Source: Adineta vaga (lineage: Eukaryota; Rotifera). Taken from it: a DNA stretch of 64,000 bases. The position numbers and the translations under genes were made by a program. Shown piece after piece: positions 11,401-22,935 of the stretch. The notes beneath the pieces were generated by a model that saw nothing but the letters and a program-made list of their open reading frames with translations, was not told the origin of the DNA and searched no databases. The stretch's first letter is position 1. Every line of letters starts with the position of its first letter. Location: positions 15,500,001 through 15,564,000 of the forward strand of contig CP075492.1 in assembly GCA_021613535.1 (NCBI GenBank), written 5' to 3'.

Positions 11401-13639
11401 CTTTGTTTATATATCAGATTTATCAGATTTACACTCATCATAGACTATTACCTCATTGGGTCTTGAATATAACAAGATAAGCGATGAAGGACTTTGCCAC
11501 CTCGCCGATGCTCTAACGACTAATCATGTAAGGTGCATACTCTAGTCATTTGTCATAACTACAATATCCTCATTGTTCATAGACGATCATCAGTTTAGGA
11601 TCGTTGGCGGATTCTGTCACACATGAACCATACAGCCGTCTTTTCATTCTCTTGAGAATCAATCAAGTAAGACAAGTTCCGTGATTAACTAACATAACTA
11701 GAAAGTTTATATACTAACTAGACCACCGGTACTACATTAAATCTGGCGTCTTGCAATATTGGCGATGATGGCGCACGTCATCTCGCCAATACTTTGGATA
11801 ACAATTATGTGAGACATATTTCATGCTCCTCTAACTTATCTAGGGCATTTGCACTCATAATAGAAAATAACTACATGGGATCTTCGGACAAATTGGATTC
11901 GTGGTGAAGGCGCGCATCATCTTGCAAACGCCCTTAAGAACAACGAAGTAAGATTGAATCTCTACGCATCGATCCTATAAACAACACTCTTATTCATGAT
12001 AGACTATTACCACTGTAAATTTTGGACGGAATCAAGTGGGAGACGAAGGAGTGGGTTATCTTGCCAATACTTTGGCGACCAATCATGTAAGACGCAGTCT
12101 CTGCACATCCAGAGTATCTAGAACATTTAGACTCATCCTAGACTATCACCATACTAGACCTTCACAAAAATCAAATCAATTCTGAAGGCGCACGTCATCT
12201 TGGTATTAGTTTCAAGAATAATCAAGTGAGATAAGATCTCTGTGCATCAATGCTGTAGTCAATATTCTTATTTATGGTAGACTATGACTACTCTGTATCT
12301 CGGATCCAATCGAATCGGCGACGAAGGAGCACGTTATCTTAGCGATGGTCTAAAGAAGAATCATGTGAGATAAAAATATCTATCATATCTATAATATCCT
12401 GATTCATAATAGGCTATTAGCACTTTGCATCTTGAACGCAACCAGATTGGCAAAGAGGGAGCGAATCATCTGGCTGATGTTCTCAGAAACAATCATGTGA
12501 GCAAAACTCACTACATAGCTTTGTTATCTACAAGATTCTCATTCATCATAGACTATCACAACACTAAATCTTAGTGGCAATACAATCGGCATGGAAGGCG
12601 TGTGTGATCTTAGTAACGCTCTCAAAATCAATCGAGTGAGTCAGTTTCACTACTCTGCTGTAATTTCACTTGTCGAACTCATGATAGACTATCATCACAT
12701 TGGAACTTGGAGACAACCAGATTGGGGATGAAGGAATGTGTCTTCTCAGTGATACTCTAAAAATAAATCAAGTGAGATAACATCAGCAGTTATTTTTCAT
12801 AATTCTAGCATTTTCATACATCATAGACAATCACCAGATTGGATCTATGGTGTAATCAGATTGGTAATAAGGGAATATCTAGTCTTAGTGATGCTCTCAA
12901 GATCAACAAAGTGAGAGAGAAACAGTTCTTGGTGATAAGATACTCATAAATTCTTGTTCGTCACAGACACTCATGATACTACATCTGCAACGAAACAAAA
13001 TCGGTGCTGAAGGAGCGCATTATCTTAGTGATGCTTTGAAAATCAATCAGGTGAGGCAGAATCAGTGATTATCTATCGTATCGAAAACGCTATCATTAAT
13101 CATAGACTATTACTGTATTACATCTTCGCAAAAACCAGTTTGGTGCTGAAGGTACACGTCATCTTAGTGATGCACTGAAGACCAATCAAGTGAGAAAAGA
13201 TCTGTAGTAATGGATCGTGTATGGTAGCTTCTTATATTCATCATAGACAGTGAACACAGTAAACCTCGGGTGTAATCAGATCGGTGATGAGGGTGCACAT
13301 CATCTTGGTGATGCTCTAAAGATCAATCAGGTAAAAGAACATCTTAACTGGTGTACTCTATGTAAATTATTTTTATTCGTTATAGACCATCACCATACTG
13401 AATCTTGATAGTAATGAAATCGGCGATGAAGGAACGTGTTATCTTGGTAATTGTTTAAAAATCAATCAAGTGAGCCAAATTTACTACTTAACCGCTATAT
13501 CTTTTTTTGTTTTCCTTGATTATAGACAATCACTCATCTTTACTTTTGGGGCAATAAAATGGGTGATAAAGGGGCGCGTCATCTTGCGAATATTCTGGGA
13601 ACGAATGTGAAATTAAATAAATCTAAAAACACAAGTTAG
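8478..13639 (+). CDS. F-box protein with 26 leucine-rich repeats, one per exon
   Basis: Exon 1 (8478-8630, 51 codons, phase 0) encodes an F-box (FHTLPVELMYRILDHLTPFD). The next convincing exon is at 10042. From there 26 exons follow, nearly all exactly 84 bases and phase 0, with introns of about 50-65 bases (gtgaga/gtaaga donors, atag acceptors). Each encodes one 28-residue ribonuclease-inhibitor-type LRR (TITxLxLxxNxIGDEGaxHLadaLKxN). The last exon (13526-13639) adds a short tail and TAG 13637-13639. The total is about 789 residues. F-box plus LRR suggests a substrate receptor of an SCF ubiquitin ligase; without the F-box the array resembles NLRC3-like LRR proteins. Joining exon 1 to the array needs a 1.4-kb intron, unusually long here. 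The phases agree and a TATA box precedes exon 1, but the link is inference. Confidence 0.65.
8631..10041 (+). other. Long putative intron with possible decayed LRR or F-box exons
   Basis: No open exon was found between the F-box exon and the first LRR exon. Two places look like LRR exon relics: about 9490-9530, where tcagatcaatctgaaggagc resembles the array's aatcagatc..gatgaaggagca, and 9902-9947, which starts ACTTTCAACACTCTCGAGTTA after an acceptor-like tag. The second is short and not phase 0. This fits loss of one or more original exons but is weak. Confidence 0.3.
10042..13639 (+). repeat. Tandem array of 26 exon-intron LRR units
   Basis: The repeat unit is a genomic cassette of about 140-146 bases: 84 bases of exon plus a short intron. 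Unit 1 is 10042-10125. Later units start near 10182, 10322, 10463, 10604 and so on, to 13526. Exons are far more conserved than introns, and introns differ in sequence between units, so selection is acting at the protein level. Units near 10742 and 11583 are the most diverged but remain open. Confidence 0.85.
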
Positions 13640-14142
13640 AAAAGTGAATTTGTAGACTGAATAAAATATCTACAACAAGAAGAAAAAGAAATGAACTACG
13701 ATTGATTACAAAGTGAAAGGAAAATTGGTAGTTATTTATCATAATGATGAGTAAAGATACTATTAGTACAAATGTTGTATTCACTTTATCTGTCGACTGT
13801 ATTTAATAGAATATACTCCTATTACATATATGAGTTTGTCTTAGAATATTGTTTAGTATTGTATGACTAACTGGAAAAGTGACAATATCTTAAGAGCGAA
13901 AACGTTAAAAATTCAATATAGTCAATGAGAACTATTAATTTAGTGAAATTTTAGGAGAACCGAGTAAGTTACGGATGAGTATGAATCTACGTATCTTTGT
14001 ATTCATCCTAGTATCATTAACATGCGATAAAATGAAATTTATTCGTATAGAAATCATTTTTGAAAACAAAAGTATATTTTACAAGAAAAAGAATTCATGA
14101 AAGATTTTTACTTCCAATTAAGAACTGGAAAAGGATTATAAA
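13640..14142. other. Intergenic between convergent genes
   Basis: Holds the 3' end of the LRR gene (gaataaaata near 13659) and that of the minus-strand GH13 gene. No coding signal. Confidence 0.4.
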
Positions 14143-15936
14143 CTACTCGATTTGTTGAGTTTCAATCAATAAATAACTGAATGGTGAAATTGTTAATCGA
14201 AGTAGTTTGGAGGAAACAATATGTTCAAATTGCGAATCGTTAACTTCAAGAATTTTTTCAATTGTTATTTGATTTTCACGATATAAATCTTGCAAAGACA
14301 GATCGATCGTTCGTATTATTGAACTTTTATTCATGATCAAAAACATGGATCGTCTATTCATTAACCGTTTTTCACTGACTAGTAAATCTGGTTCAGTAGT
14401 ATGGAATAGTGTTCGCGTGTCTTGACAGATTCGATAAGGCAATAATCGATGTCCAAGTCGATCAATTAAAAGTCCTATATCTCCAAATTCATCAATAGTA
14501 TTAATTCTTGGTCGATTTACTTTCCGAACGCCTGCTTGTTCAGAACCATGATAGATAAATGTCGAATTTCGACTATAAAATTCAGTCAATGCATATATCA
14601 TGCGAGCAAACAAAGGATTATCAATTGGTGAACCATCATCATGATCTTCAACTAAAGGAATTAGACGATTGAGATATTGTTGAGTTTGTTCACGATATTG
14701 AATAAAACTAACAAGCCATTCAAATTTATAGTTCAGATCTTGAATTCGTTTAAATTCCTCACGCATAGGAAAATCATAGAAAAATGTATTTGATGAATCG
14801 TAAAGACTTTCGAGAGTTCCTTGTATGAATTTTGCAAGAGCATGAGAATTACTTATATAGACTTCCCAAATGAATTTGATCGAACGATTCAATTTCATCA
14901 ATGAATAATTATTTAGTTGATTTGAAAATTCGATAAGAAATTCAGCAGGCATATGTTTTGCAGCATCAATTCTAAATGTCGTCACTTTCATATCAATAAA
15001 TTTCTTATAACTATTCAGTAAATAACTTCGAATCTGAGAATTGTCTTTGCGAAGTGTTGGTAAATCGAATAATGGATAATGAGACAATTGTTCACGATAT
15101 TGTAGAAGATTCATTACATCTAAACTTTCGTTAATTTTCCAATTTAATTCTTCGTGATGATTATATGTGGATTGAATATTAGGAACGATGACAAAATAAT
15201 TCGGATCTGAAGTTAACACTTTTTTACCATTTAAAATCACTTCATCAGCATAACCAAAATGATTAAGAACGGTATCAATAGCAATATCAATTCTATATCT
15301 GTGTGCTTCTTTAACTAGCTGTTCAAATATAATTTCTCCACCTAGAACAGGATCAATTTTTCCATGATCACTTGGCCAATATCCATGATCGTTTAAAGCA
15401 AACATAGGAGGCGCTGCTGCAGTTTGCGGTTGAGGTGGACTAAGCCATAAAGTATTGATACCTAGTTTTTTAAATTTCGGCAAGAGATTAATAATATCAT
15501 TGAAAACAGTTGTTTTTCCATCGAATGCTCGTAAAAGTAAAAAATACATCTTTAAATTTGAATGGTAATCTTTATCTTTTTCAAACTGCATTATCATATT
15601 CGATTGATGACGATGATGACAGTTTTCATTCATTTTCGTATATTCATATACAGAGAAAAACCATTTGAAAACATATTGAAAATGCTTGATTATATCTTGA
15701 TATGATGTAAATACAGTGAGCTCGAAAATATGTCCATATATTATGACGATAGTAGAAAAGTTCTGTTGCTTTGTTGGACTAGAATTTGCTTCCGAAGATA
15801 TCCATTTGATTTGAATGTTTTTCATCTTGCAATCAAAATCTATGATCTTTTGTATTCTAGAGATTTTATATTGAACAGTTCGATAATCGGAGTTTGCTAT
15901 TAGTTTCATCTTCACTTCAATGGAGAAAGTAGTCAA
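14143..15936 (-). CDS. GH13 alpha-amylase family glycoside hydrolase
   Basis: A 597-residue intact single-exon frame with all four conserved GH13 regions in order. Region I is D221-TVLN-H226. Region II is FRIDAAKH with R322 and nucleophile D324. Region III is FIWEVY with acid/base E358. Region IV is EDHDD with H432 and transition-state stabiliser D433. The catalytic barrel occupies about residues 127-520, with a small beta domain after it. The family hydrolyses alpha-1,4 glucans or transfers glucosyl units. I see no clear signal peptide or membrane segment, which argues against an SLC3A-type transporter chain. The first 125 residues match nothing I know, so the start could lie downstream. Absence of introns in a gene this long is unlike most neighbours and is compatible with acquisition from bacteria, which cannot be tested by eye. 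Confidence 0.8.
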   Translation of the reverse strand: MTTFSIEVKMKLIANSDYRTVQYKISRIQKIIDFDCKMKNIQIKWISSEANSSPTKQQNFSTIVIIYGHIFELTVFTSYQDIIKHFQYVFKWFFSVYEYTKMNENCHHRHQSNMIMQFEKDKDYHSNLKMYFLLLRAFDGKTTVFNDIINLLPKFKKLGINTLWLSPPQPQTAAAPPMFALNDHGYWPSDHGKIDPVLGGEIIFEQLVKEAHRYRIDIAIDTVLNHFGYADEVILNGKKVLTSDPNYFVIVPNIQSTYNHHEELNWKINESLDVMNLLQYREQLSHYPLFDLPTLRKDNSQIRSYLLNSYKKFIDMKVTTFRIDAAKHMPAEFLIEFSNQLNNYSLMKLNRSIKFIWEVYISNSHALAKFIQGTLESLYDSSNTFFYDFPMREEFKRIQDLNYKFEWLVSFIQYREQTQQYLNRLIPLVEDHDDGSPIDNPLFARMIYALTEFYSRNSTFIYHGSEQAGVRKVNRPRINTIDEFGDIGLLIDRLGHRLLPYRICQDTRTLFHTTEPDLLVSEKRLMNRRSMFLIMNKSSIIRTIDLSLQDLYRENQITIEKILEVNDSQFEHIVSSKLLRLTISPFSYLLIETQQIE

Positions 15937-16589
15937 TAGAAAGAAACGTAAATAATACGATATGAACCTTTTAAACCTATATACTTATCTTAAATAAAAC
16001 AAAAGAAGAACTAAATATGACAAATGTTGATATCGCTTTATGATATAATAGCATCTAAATTGAACATTCAATGACACTCAATTTCAAATAGGTAATGTTC
16101 GACTCTAATTACAAAGAAAGTACTTTCATTTTCCAAATTTTTAATCCAAAAAGTTGATAATATCTCTCAGTTAAGCATCTGTCAACAGTTTCTGTATTTT
16201 ATAAAAACGATAATCATATGATCTATCTGTATTAATGACAATATAAGCTTTTCTATTTCTCATCATAACTAAATCAGTAATATTATATATTAAATAACAA
16301 TCATCTTACTTACTACATTGCACTTGTCTATAAACATATAAAATATTTATCTCAGACGTAATTTTCATTCGTAATTAATTATCATGAATAACAATAATAA
16401 TAATAATAATAGGTACACTTATAATATTGAAATAAACTGATTTTAAATACTATAAGTGCAACCAATTGTATCTATTCGAATTACAAATGAAAAAGAATGA
16501 AGTCATTCTATTCCTATATATACATTTAGTTATGAAAAGCAGTCCGCATGTCATCTCATATCATCGCTTTATCGCACTCGTCGTACTTC
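15937..16589. other. Intergenic with an (AAT)n tract
   Basis: AT-rich upstream region of the GH13 gene. A short (ATA)n microsatellite lies at about 16390-16411. No gene recognised. Confidence 0.35.
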
Positions 16590-16778
16590 GTACTTTTATG
16601 TCTGCAATAGCAATGCACTATTATGCATCATGGCGTACTTTTATGTCTGCAATAGCAATGCGCTATTATGCATCATGGCGTACTTTTATGTCTGCAATAG
16701 CAATGCACTATTATGCATCATGGCGTACTTTTATGTCTGCAATAGCAATGCACTATTATGCATCATGGCGTACTTTTC
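16590..16778 (+). repeat. 45-bp tandem repeat, four copies
   Basis: Four nearly identical 45-base units start at 16590, 16635, 16680 and 16725, followed by nine bases of a fifth. The unit length is a multiple of three, so a 108-codon frame (16466-16792) reads through as repeats of RTFMSAIAMHYYASW. The frame has no other coding support. I treat it as a minisatellite that is open by virtue of its period. Confidence 0.85.
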
Positions 16779-16799
16779 TGTTCTTTCGATGAATCATGG

Positions 16800-18660
16800 G
16801 TTAATTTAATCTTCAAATAGGAATATATTTTTAATCTATATAGCAAAAAATTCTTGAAACATACTCTCATACATGATATTTACTCCCGAAAATCAACAAC
16901 CAACATTTTAAATAAAACGAAAATTTCTAGTCTTTCGCGTTAGTCGTTTAAATTCAACACGAGAAGATCGAATTAAAATCATCAAGATATTCAATATACA
17001 AGCGAGAGAATCTATCAGTTTACGTTGAATACATTGCATCTATAACCATCGGTATGATCATTAAGTTTATTGTCACAATAGAGTTTGTCTATATACAACT
17101 GATAGAAAAACAAGCTTTCAAGCATTTTTAGTAATAGAACATTTCTTAAAGTATCTTTATTAAATTTTCTCAGAGTCAGTTTTCCATTGAAAGCACTCAC
17201 TTGTGATCCTGTATAAACATAGGCAAGGAAAATGCCATAGAGTACGCTTACTTGATCTTGTCAGTTACTATAGTAATTTAATGGATATTATGTGTTTTAT
17301 GTTTTTTATATATTGTTGAAAGCATTTATTGAAAGTCGATTTTTTTAATAACTATATGTTCATATGTAACAATCTGAGTGTGATAGGGTATAATATATAA
17401 CCTAAATAAATTGTTAGACGTGGTATTCGTTCAAATAAATGTGAGTCCATAGACTGAATAGAAAAATATCCACATCTACGTAGCGAAAAAAAGGAATGCA
17501 TGATGATTGATTGTAAAGGGGAAAGAGCATTTGAGAGAACAATGTAAGGCTTCTCATGACTTATCAAGAGTGCTGTAAAAGAAAATTATATACATGTTGT
17601 AGAAGATTTCTATTGTATTTTTCATTTTCAATGAGGTTGTTCTGATATTGTCAGTGTAACTTACTAGTAATTTAGATATATTTGTCAATAAGTCTTTGTA
17701 GATTGCTTTTGTGTTATAGCACGTCGTCTGAATCTCTATGTTTGCAAACAATCGAAAACGTTTTTCACGTGAAAAATTTATAAATAATTTTTCAATATAA
17801 TATGACAGATGCTTCATCAATAAGTCGTAAAAATAATAATGCAGATAGATTTTTGAGAAAATTTAAGGTTATAAATCGATAAAAAATAGACTGATCATAT
17901 AACTCAACGACAACAGACAATCCTGATTTTACATTCATAACAATACTCCAGAGATTCGTAAACACAAATATAAATTCTACTGTGAGTTTTCTCATGAACA
18001 ATATCTATCAGATGCTATTGTATTCACTAATTTTGTACTGTCGTATGGTCACCTATATGGTTACTTATTGAACTTTGATCTATTTCATTTACTTGTCAGA
18101 TTTTTAAATCAGTCCATATCAATATAGAAATATTTATTTGGTATATTATCTTAAAGCAATTTTTTTCGTACCGCAGTGTAACTGGAAATCATCAGAATCG
18201 TCAAAAACGAGCAACACAAACACCCTCATTTTAGCGACCTTCCCAATATGATACTATACGTGGTTGAGAAAACTTAGTTGTTCTAACTTTTCTCTATTAA
18301 AAACCGAAAATTTTTTATATCTGGAAAATCCTAATATCTGATAGTACACGCTAATCGATTCTAGGTTTTCTAGACGCATAGTATGTCAGTACATGACAGT
18401 CCAAAGTTATAGATTGTAGTATTATCTGATGGACAGATTCCTTTGAAAAATCCACACTACAATTTGTACTCGTATTTGTGCAGTCCTCCAATACTCTGTC
18501 TCGAGATTGTTTAGCAATTTCGCCGAATTTTTTTTTCTTCTACACCACGAGTAGGAAGAAGAACGATGGTTTACAGAAAAAAACGACAATTCTTTGCATT
18601 TTCTTCGATATATATTTTGTAAGACTGACGAAGTAAAACTTAATTTCATTCATACGCGAC
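16800..18660. other. Intergenic, nothing recognised
   Basis: Several 60-90 codon frames occur on the minus strand between 17015 and 18001, but none resembles a known domain and they do not join through good splice sites. The last part is upstream of the PARP gene. Confidence 0.35.
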
Positions 18661-21600
18661 ATGGCAACTGAGAGTAAAGATGAAAAAGATTTGAAAGAAT
18701 GTATTCAATTAATGATTGATGCTGTTTCTAATACAATCAATCAATCACAGGAAGAAAATGAAGCTCAGCAATTACTCAACGATCTACGACAACAAATTAG
18801 AACCATTCTGGATAAATCTATTTCCTCATTATCAACACAATGTCGAAATTTTCTCTTAAATATTCTCTATGAATATCATTATAGTGACAAAGATAAAACG
18901 TTATCCGATTCGTTTACGAACGATCTGTTAGATTCATTTTTACAAGAACTACAAGGTCGATCAAAATCTCTTGATGTCTTTCACGCTGCATGGAACGGTG
19001 ATCAAACGATTGTCGGAGAATTTATTGAAAATTATCCACAATTAGCGGGCAAAACTGGTCTCTATGGAACTACTCTTCTCTATTCAGCAGCTCGAAATAA
19101 TCATGTCGATTTAGTTAAGTATCTCGTTGAAGAAGCGGGATGTTCTGTAAATGTTCAAAATGTGGAATATTATCAAAAAGGCCAACCAATTACTACAAAA
19201 AAAGCAGCTATTGGTTCAACACCATTGCATGTTGCTTGTTATCAAGGACATTTAGATGTTGTCATTTACTTAATTTCACATAGTGGCGATTATTATATAT
19301 TAAACAATGCCAATGAAACGCCTGTCGACAATGGAAATCACAAGTACAATATTCGACAATTTTTCAAAGAATTTTTAGTCAGCGGTTATTCAACAAATTT
19401 ATCCAATCATCCAAAGAAAAAAATTCTCGACGAAATCAATTCTCAAGCAAATGTAATAACCGATTGTATCTGGGAATATAAACCAATAGCAATGGAACAA
19501 TGGATTTCTTTTCCATCAGATATATCGAATCAACTTCAAGGATCATTAATAAATGAACCATTTGAACAGCAAATTCGTTTAAAAGCAGGTCGAGATCGTT
19601 TCTATGTTTCAATGACAAGATTTCTACGACTAGGACCAGATCCTGATCAAGCTGAAAATTCTGCTTGGATTCGTTGTCGTGGTTCATCACTTTTAAATTT
19701 TCGGTGTTATGCTCAATGGCAAATAATGTTTACTAGACATCCAACAGGTACTATAAATCCATCACCATGCATAGAAATACTTGATATGACATCAGGTGAT
19801 AATATTCAATTTAATTCATGGTATACTGTTGATGATCAAATTAATTTAATATTAGAAACAGCGATGAATTATCGAAGACGATATGTTAATGTCTGCTTGG
19901 GCATCCTTGAAGGTGAACAAATTACATTTGATCTCGAGACTTTCTCATTTGTCGATAAACAAAATACAATCGAAGGTTTCTTAAGATGGATACCAAAATT
20001 AATATCGGATATGACAGATTTATCACCTATTGATAATTTCGAATTAACTAATGATTCAGGTGTTTTATTACTTACTACAGCACGAATCAAACAAGCACAA
20101 ATTGATGAAGTTATTTCGTCCGATGAAATGCGTTATTACTATGAATTAATCTATGAAAATGCCTTTCAAGTTGATGATTTAGACTTTTCACATACGGTTG
20201 TAGAAGAATTTATTTAATACAGAGATCGACTAGTTTTTTTTCTACTTTTAGCAAGAAGAAAGTAAAATTGAATCGAATAATTTAATAAGAGTTATTCAAG
20301 GAGATCTATTAATGGAAACGGTAAGTTTAATTATGTAGAAAATCTCTGAAAATGATGATAAATTGTATAGATGGATGTCATTGTTGTTTGTTCATTCTCG
20401 AAATATTTGATGGACAGTGTTTTCAAAGTTGGTGGAAAATCATTGAAATCTGCTTTTGATAAAAAAACGAAAGAGGAGGAAAAACATTCCGTGATTAGTA
20501 TTCCAGCAGAAGGTTCATTCAAATGTAAAGTCATTTATTTTGTTCCATGGCAACCAAATTCGGATGAAAATCGACTGTGTCAATCGATTGAACAATTAGT
20601 CAAGCATGTGATTAGAAAAGCAGCAAGTGAAAGTTTTCAAAGTATTGCTTTTCCTGCCATTGGTTGTGGAGGCTTTAAATGTTCAACGAGTCTTATAGCT
20701 AAGACATTGATTAATCAATGTCAACAATCGCTGACGAAATATCCTTTATCGATTGTATTTGTTATTCAATCTGACAAGACTGATATCTATGAAGAGTTTC
20801 GACAACATATTGGTTTATCTAAACATGGACAAACAACAGTCAAAGAACCACCAATATCATTAAAGATTGTCAATGGAATAATCGAAGTGAAAAAAGATGA
20901 TATTACAAAACAAAAAGTAAGTATTTCTAATACCAGATTCATTCATATCTTGTGATTGTTTTTCCTGCAGGTTGATGTTATTATTGGTTGTTCATCATCA
21001 GAAAACTTAAGACACATTTTATTGAAAGCAGCTGGTGATCACGCTCTAACTGTTTACAATAAAGAACACATGGCTAATACCAATGCATCGGTTATTATCA
21101 TTCCACCAGGTCATTTACATTGTAATAAAATCTTCTTTTTCAAATGGGAACCAAATAAAAATAAAAATATTCTTCAACAATCTATAATTGATCTCATATC
21201 AAATGTAGTTCAACATGTGAACTCGCATAAATATACTTCCATTGCATTTCCTGCTATTGGTTGTGGTGAACATGCTTGTTCAGTTGATATTGTTGTTAAA
21301 ACTATGGTTAGAGAAATGAAACAACAAATGGAAAAGCATGGATTATCATGGACAGTAAAATTCATCATACATCCAAGTCAACAAAATGTATATGATGAAT
21401 TTTGTAAACAACTTTTATCCTCAGATCATACGCCCAACGATTATCGATCACCTTCAACATGGGAACGTTGCGACGATGACGAACAATTTCGTTTTATTGT
21501 ACCAAAAGATACCGATGAATATCGACAAATTATTGGTAAATTTCATGAACAAATGGAAGAATACTACACTGAAATTGTCCAATTAGAACGCATTCAAAAT

Positions 21601-22054
21601 GAACGATGGTATATGCAATATATTGCACATAAAAAAGAATTCAAAAAACGTTTAGGTATCGATACAGAAAAACGTCTGTATCATGGTTGTCCAGAAGAAC
21701 CAGCGGATGCAATCATTCGAGATTGTTTTAATCGAAGTTATGCTGGTGTTAATGGTAACTTTAATTTATTAGTAAAAGTTCACTGATATGTATGAATTGA
21801 TTTTAGGTACATTGTATGGTTTTGGAGTTTATTTTTCATCGCGAGCAACTTACAGTCATAGTTATGCGGTATCCAATGAAAATGGTGAACATTTTATGTT
21901 TGTTTGTCGTGTTTTAGCTGGAAAAATTACGAAAGGAGATTCTTCAATGAAAGTTCGGCCAGTTGGATTTGACTCAACAACAGATGGAATTCATATGACT
22001 GTTACTTATCATGATGCTCAAGCTTATGCTGAATACTTAATAACCTATCGATAA
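18661..22054 (+). CDS. ANK-WWE-macro-macro-PARP ADP-ribosyltransferase
   Basis: Five exons (18661-20199, 20252-20320, 20371-20916, 20971-21754, 21807-22054) join in phase to give 1061 residues. Domains in order: helical N-terminus; two or three ankyrin repeats (about 105-235, with GTTLLYSAARNNHVDLVKYL and GSTPLHVACYQGHLDVVIYL); WWE-like domain (about 268-340, WEYKP..QW); macro domain 1 (about 525-650, RVIQGDLL..FPAIGCGGF); macro domain 2 (about 719-870, FPAIGCGEHA); PARP catalytic domain (about 890-1061). H956 (RLYHGC) and Y988 (GFGVYFSS) are the NAD-binding His and Tyr. The third catalytic position lies in EYLITY and is probably hydrophobic, as in mono-ADP-ribosylating PARP10/14/15-type enzymes. 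The macro domains carry VCS/GCS instead of the usual NAAN loop, so their ADP-ribose binding is uncertain. The first intron has a weak gtagaa donor. PARP14-like by its tail; the ankyrin part recalls tankyrase. Confidence 0.85.
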
Positions 22055-22439
22055 AAACAAACAATAACTATTTTCATTCTTTACTTAATCAAGATTTTTG
22101 AATGCAAACATTTTTCTCTTTTTTATCAAAAAATAAATCTAGTGAATCACTGAAAGAGTATTCGAAATGATTATCCAACACAGGCAAACTATCTTTGTTT
22201 TTTCTCTTCTCTTTTACTATATACATGCCACTTTTATTTCTTTCCATCTTCATTCAAACTTCACTTCAACCTCATAGCACTTCTATATGGATAACAGATC
22301 GAAGGTATTATTATGTTTCTATTCTCAACTAGCATGTTACAAATATGTATATATTTTGAACTTCTTTGAAAATTTAAAACATATTTATCTATTATTGGAT
22401 CATATACGACTCATTATCCAATATTAATATTTCAAAATT

Positions 22440-22820
22440 TGTCTTTAATATTTCTTGTTCAACTCTTTCTAAATTATCTGTTCATGTTAAAGTCTTCTGA
22501 AGGTTGTCTTAGTTTGCTCGATGGTCGACTTATAAACAATTAAATAATCTTAATATAATTGTTAAATATTCTCATCTAATGCTACTTGATATTCGAGATG
22601 TTCATATGGATTATATTGATCAATTTCTAAATGATACAAAAAATCATTTTTACCTTCTTTAGTTGAATTAACAATTGATTATAATGTATTCAGATTTGTT
22701 ACAGAAGATTTTACACGAAATGAAATACGATACAATTGTCGTAATGTGAAAAAAATAAATATGACAGAAACAAATGTTCAATCGAAAGGTTTCTTTATTT
22801 ATTTTCTTTTGTTATAACTT
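22440..22820 (+). pseudogene. F-box family C-terminal remnant
   Basis: A plus-strand frame around 22548-22655 reads HLMLLDIRDVHMDYIDQFLN. After a frameshift it continues as LVELTIDYNVFRFVTEDFTR to about 22800. This matches the end of the F-box pseudogene at 3692-5055 (YPSLNLLILYGSHKDYLEQF and QKVTHNFTR). Stops and the frameshift show decay, and no F-box end was found upstream. Confidence 0.5.
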
Positions 22821-22935
22821 AGTTTTGTTTTTGAAATAAATTGAAAACAAATTGCATAAAAATTGATAAGAGCAAATCAAATCAAAAAGAGATATTCTCA
22901 CCGGTGCTTACACCTACGCATCGAGATGACTCCGA

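Noticed and set aside
14143-15936. SLC3A (4F2hc/rBAT) amino-acid transporter heavy chain
   Set aside because: Those chains have an N-terminal membrane segment and 4F2hc lacks catalytic residues. This protein has no membrane segment and keeps all GH13 catalytic residues.
16590-16778. Possible CRISPR-like array
   Set aside because: The repeats are directly adjacent with no spacers, and the DNA is eukaryotic. It is a minisatellite.
16466-16792. 108-codon frame with repeated RTFMSAIAMHYYASW
   Set aside because: Open only because the 45-base repeat is a multiple of three. No other protein-like sequence, start context or splice evidence.
17015-18001. Series of minus-strand frames of 61-88 codons
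   Set aside because: No domain features, no consistent splice joins, and composition like the surrounding intergenic DNA.
20371-20955. Separate short macro-domain gene
   Set aside because: The exon ends at a good gtaagt donor and joins in phase to the next macro exon. The ATG at 20371 is an internal Met of the PARP gene.
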